This document shows positions 13,343-13,900 of a DNA stretch of 13,900 bases, piece after piece. Made by a program: the position numbers and the translations under genes. The stretch's first letter is position 1; the number at the start of each line of letters is the position of its first letter. The stretch is from an uncultured Oscillospiraceae bacterium (GTDB lineage: Bacteria > Bacillota > Clostridia > Oscillospirales > Oscillospiraceae): the NCBI GenBank assembly GCA_934661715.1, contig CAKUJL010000016.1, forward strand, positions 1 through 13,900. Direction: 5' to 3'. The notes below the pieces were generated by a model that was not told where the DNA came from, searched no databases, and saw nothing but the letters and a program-made list of their open reading frames with translations.

Positions 13343-13897
13343 TTACTTTTCTTCCTCTAAGCTGCCCTTCTTGGGCTTGGCCGCGGCATAGGCCAGGCAC
13401 AGCAGCGTGCCGATGATGGCGGTGGTCACGGCGTTGGAGATACCGGAGACGAGGCCCTGCGCGAAGAGCTTTTCGACCGGCTCCTGATAGATCAGGATGT
13501 CGAGCACGGGCGCAACGCCGCCCCAGCAGACGATGTGGCAGATGACCTGCGTGAGGTTGAAGCGAAGAATTTCCTTCTTGCCGCACACGCCGTCAGTCAG
13601 CGGCATTTTCATGCAGCAAAGGCCCATCAGAAGGCCAAATACGCCTGACGCGATGACCCAGCTCCACCAGATGCCCCAGCCGTAGCTGAAGTCGACGAGC
13701 GCATGGCCGATGAGGCCGATGAGAAGGCCGGCAATGGGGCCGAACACCGCCGCCAGGAAGCCGAGCACGCCATACTGGATGGTGATGCTGGTGTTGGGCA
13801 CGGGGCTCGGGATGGCAATGAAGCGGCCGCAGACAAAGAACAGCGCCGCGCCGATGCCAATGGCCACGATGGTCTTGACAGAGAATTTCTTGTTCAT
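13343..13897 (-). CDS. UPF0397-family ECF transporter substrate-binding (S) component
   Basis: 184 residues, typical family length, with about five or six membrane segments. The N terminus (MNKKFSVKTIVAIGIGAALFF), the loop with PNTSITIQYGVLG, the helix AVFGPIAGLLIGLIGHALVD and the IWWSWVIASG segment match UPF0397 proteins as I remember them. S components bind a vitamin or small metabolite in the membrane and hand it over with the help of EcfT and the ATPases, both encoded next. Databases sometimes label this family a riboflavin transporter, but I know no firm proof, so the substrate is left open. The start is at the window edge; the ATG agrees with the family N terminus, but its ribosome site and promoter lie outside. 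Confidence 0.88.
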   Translation of the reverse strand: MNKKFSVKTIVAIGIGAALFFVCGRFIAIPSPVPNTSITIQYGVLGFLAAVFGPIAGLLIGLIGHALVDFSYGWGIWWSWVIASGVFGLLMGLCCMKMPLTDGVCGKKEILRFNLTQVICHIVCWGGVAPVLDILIYQEPVEKLFAQGLVSGISNAVTTAIIGTLLCLAYAAAKPKKGSLEEEK

Positions 13898-13900
13898 GAT

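Noticed and set aside
12437..13360. Long + strand open frame opposite the double ATPase
   Set aside because: Antisense shadow rich in Arg and His, with no motif, while the opposite strand has two complete ABC domains.

Overview
The window looks like a high-GC chromosomal stretch from an anaerobic Gram-positive bacterium, probably a gut Clostridia member of the Oscillospirales type. Reasons are AGGAGG-type ribosome sites, several TTG starts, sigma-70-like promoters, transketolases split into two subunits, a dehydrogenase resembling clostridial 4-hydroxybutyrate dehydrogenase, and a Firmicutes-type UPF0397 ECF transporter. The lineage is an inference; there is no rRNA or other marker here.

Region 1 (2-337): the C-terminal end of a TIM-barrel sugar isomerase/epimerase on the + strand, followed by two hairpin terminators that separate it from the convergent operon.

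Region 2 (356-7868, minus strand): a tightly packed eight-gene catabolic operon read from right to left. It starts from a near-consensus promoter (TTGACG, 17 bp, TATAAT) that carries a 10-bp direct repeat with 32-bp periodicity. Gene order is: zinc dehydrogenase, second zinc polyol dehydrogenase, iron-type alcohol dehydrogenase (4-hydroxybutyrate dehydrogenase-like), RpiB/LacAB-family isomerase, split transketolase pair A (N then C), split transketolase pair B (N then C). There is no sugar kinase, aldolase or PTS. The RpiB homologue lacks the usual active-site histidines and most phosphate-binding residues. Both transketolase C subunits differ at positions that contact the substrate phosphate and hydroxyls in yeast transketolase. 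I therefore suggest a kinase-independent pathway: a dehydrogenase makes a free ketose, one transketolase removes a two-carbon unit, the isomerase turns the resulting short aldose into a ketose, the second transketolase cuts again, and the iron dehydrogenase reduces the last short aldehyde. This has the logic of the sulfoglycolytic transketolase pathway (SqwGH/SqwI/SqwF), but with two transketolases and unknown chemistry.

Region 3 (7869-8393): about 500 bases without a convincing gene, rich in strong and partly mutually exclusive hairpins, ending in a terminator.

Region 4 (8394-10715): an OFA-type MFS transporter and a divergent DeoR-family regulator. They share a 284-bp control region with one promoter for each gene, a 12-bp palindrome abutting the regulator's -35 box, and words also present at the operon promoter. 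The likely picture is local regulator plus transporter for the catabolic operon.

Region 5 (10729-13897, minus strand): an ECF vitamin or metabolite transporter made of a UPF0397 substrate-binding membrane protein, a fused double-ATPase protein and EcfT. It is separated from Region 4 by a bidirectional terminator and is probably functionally independent.
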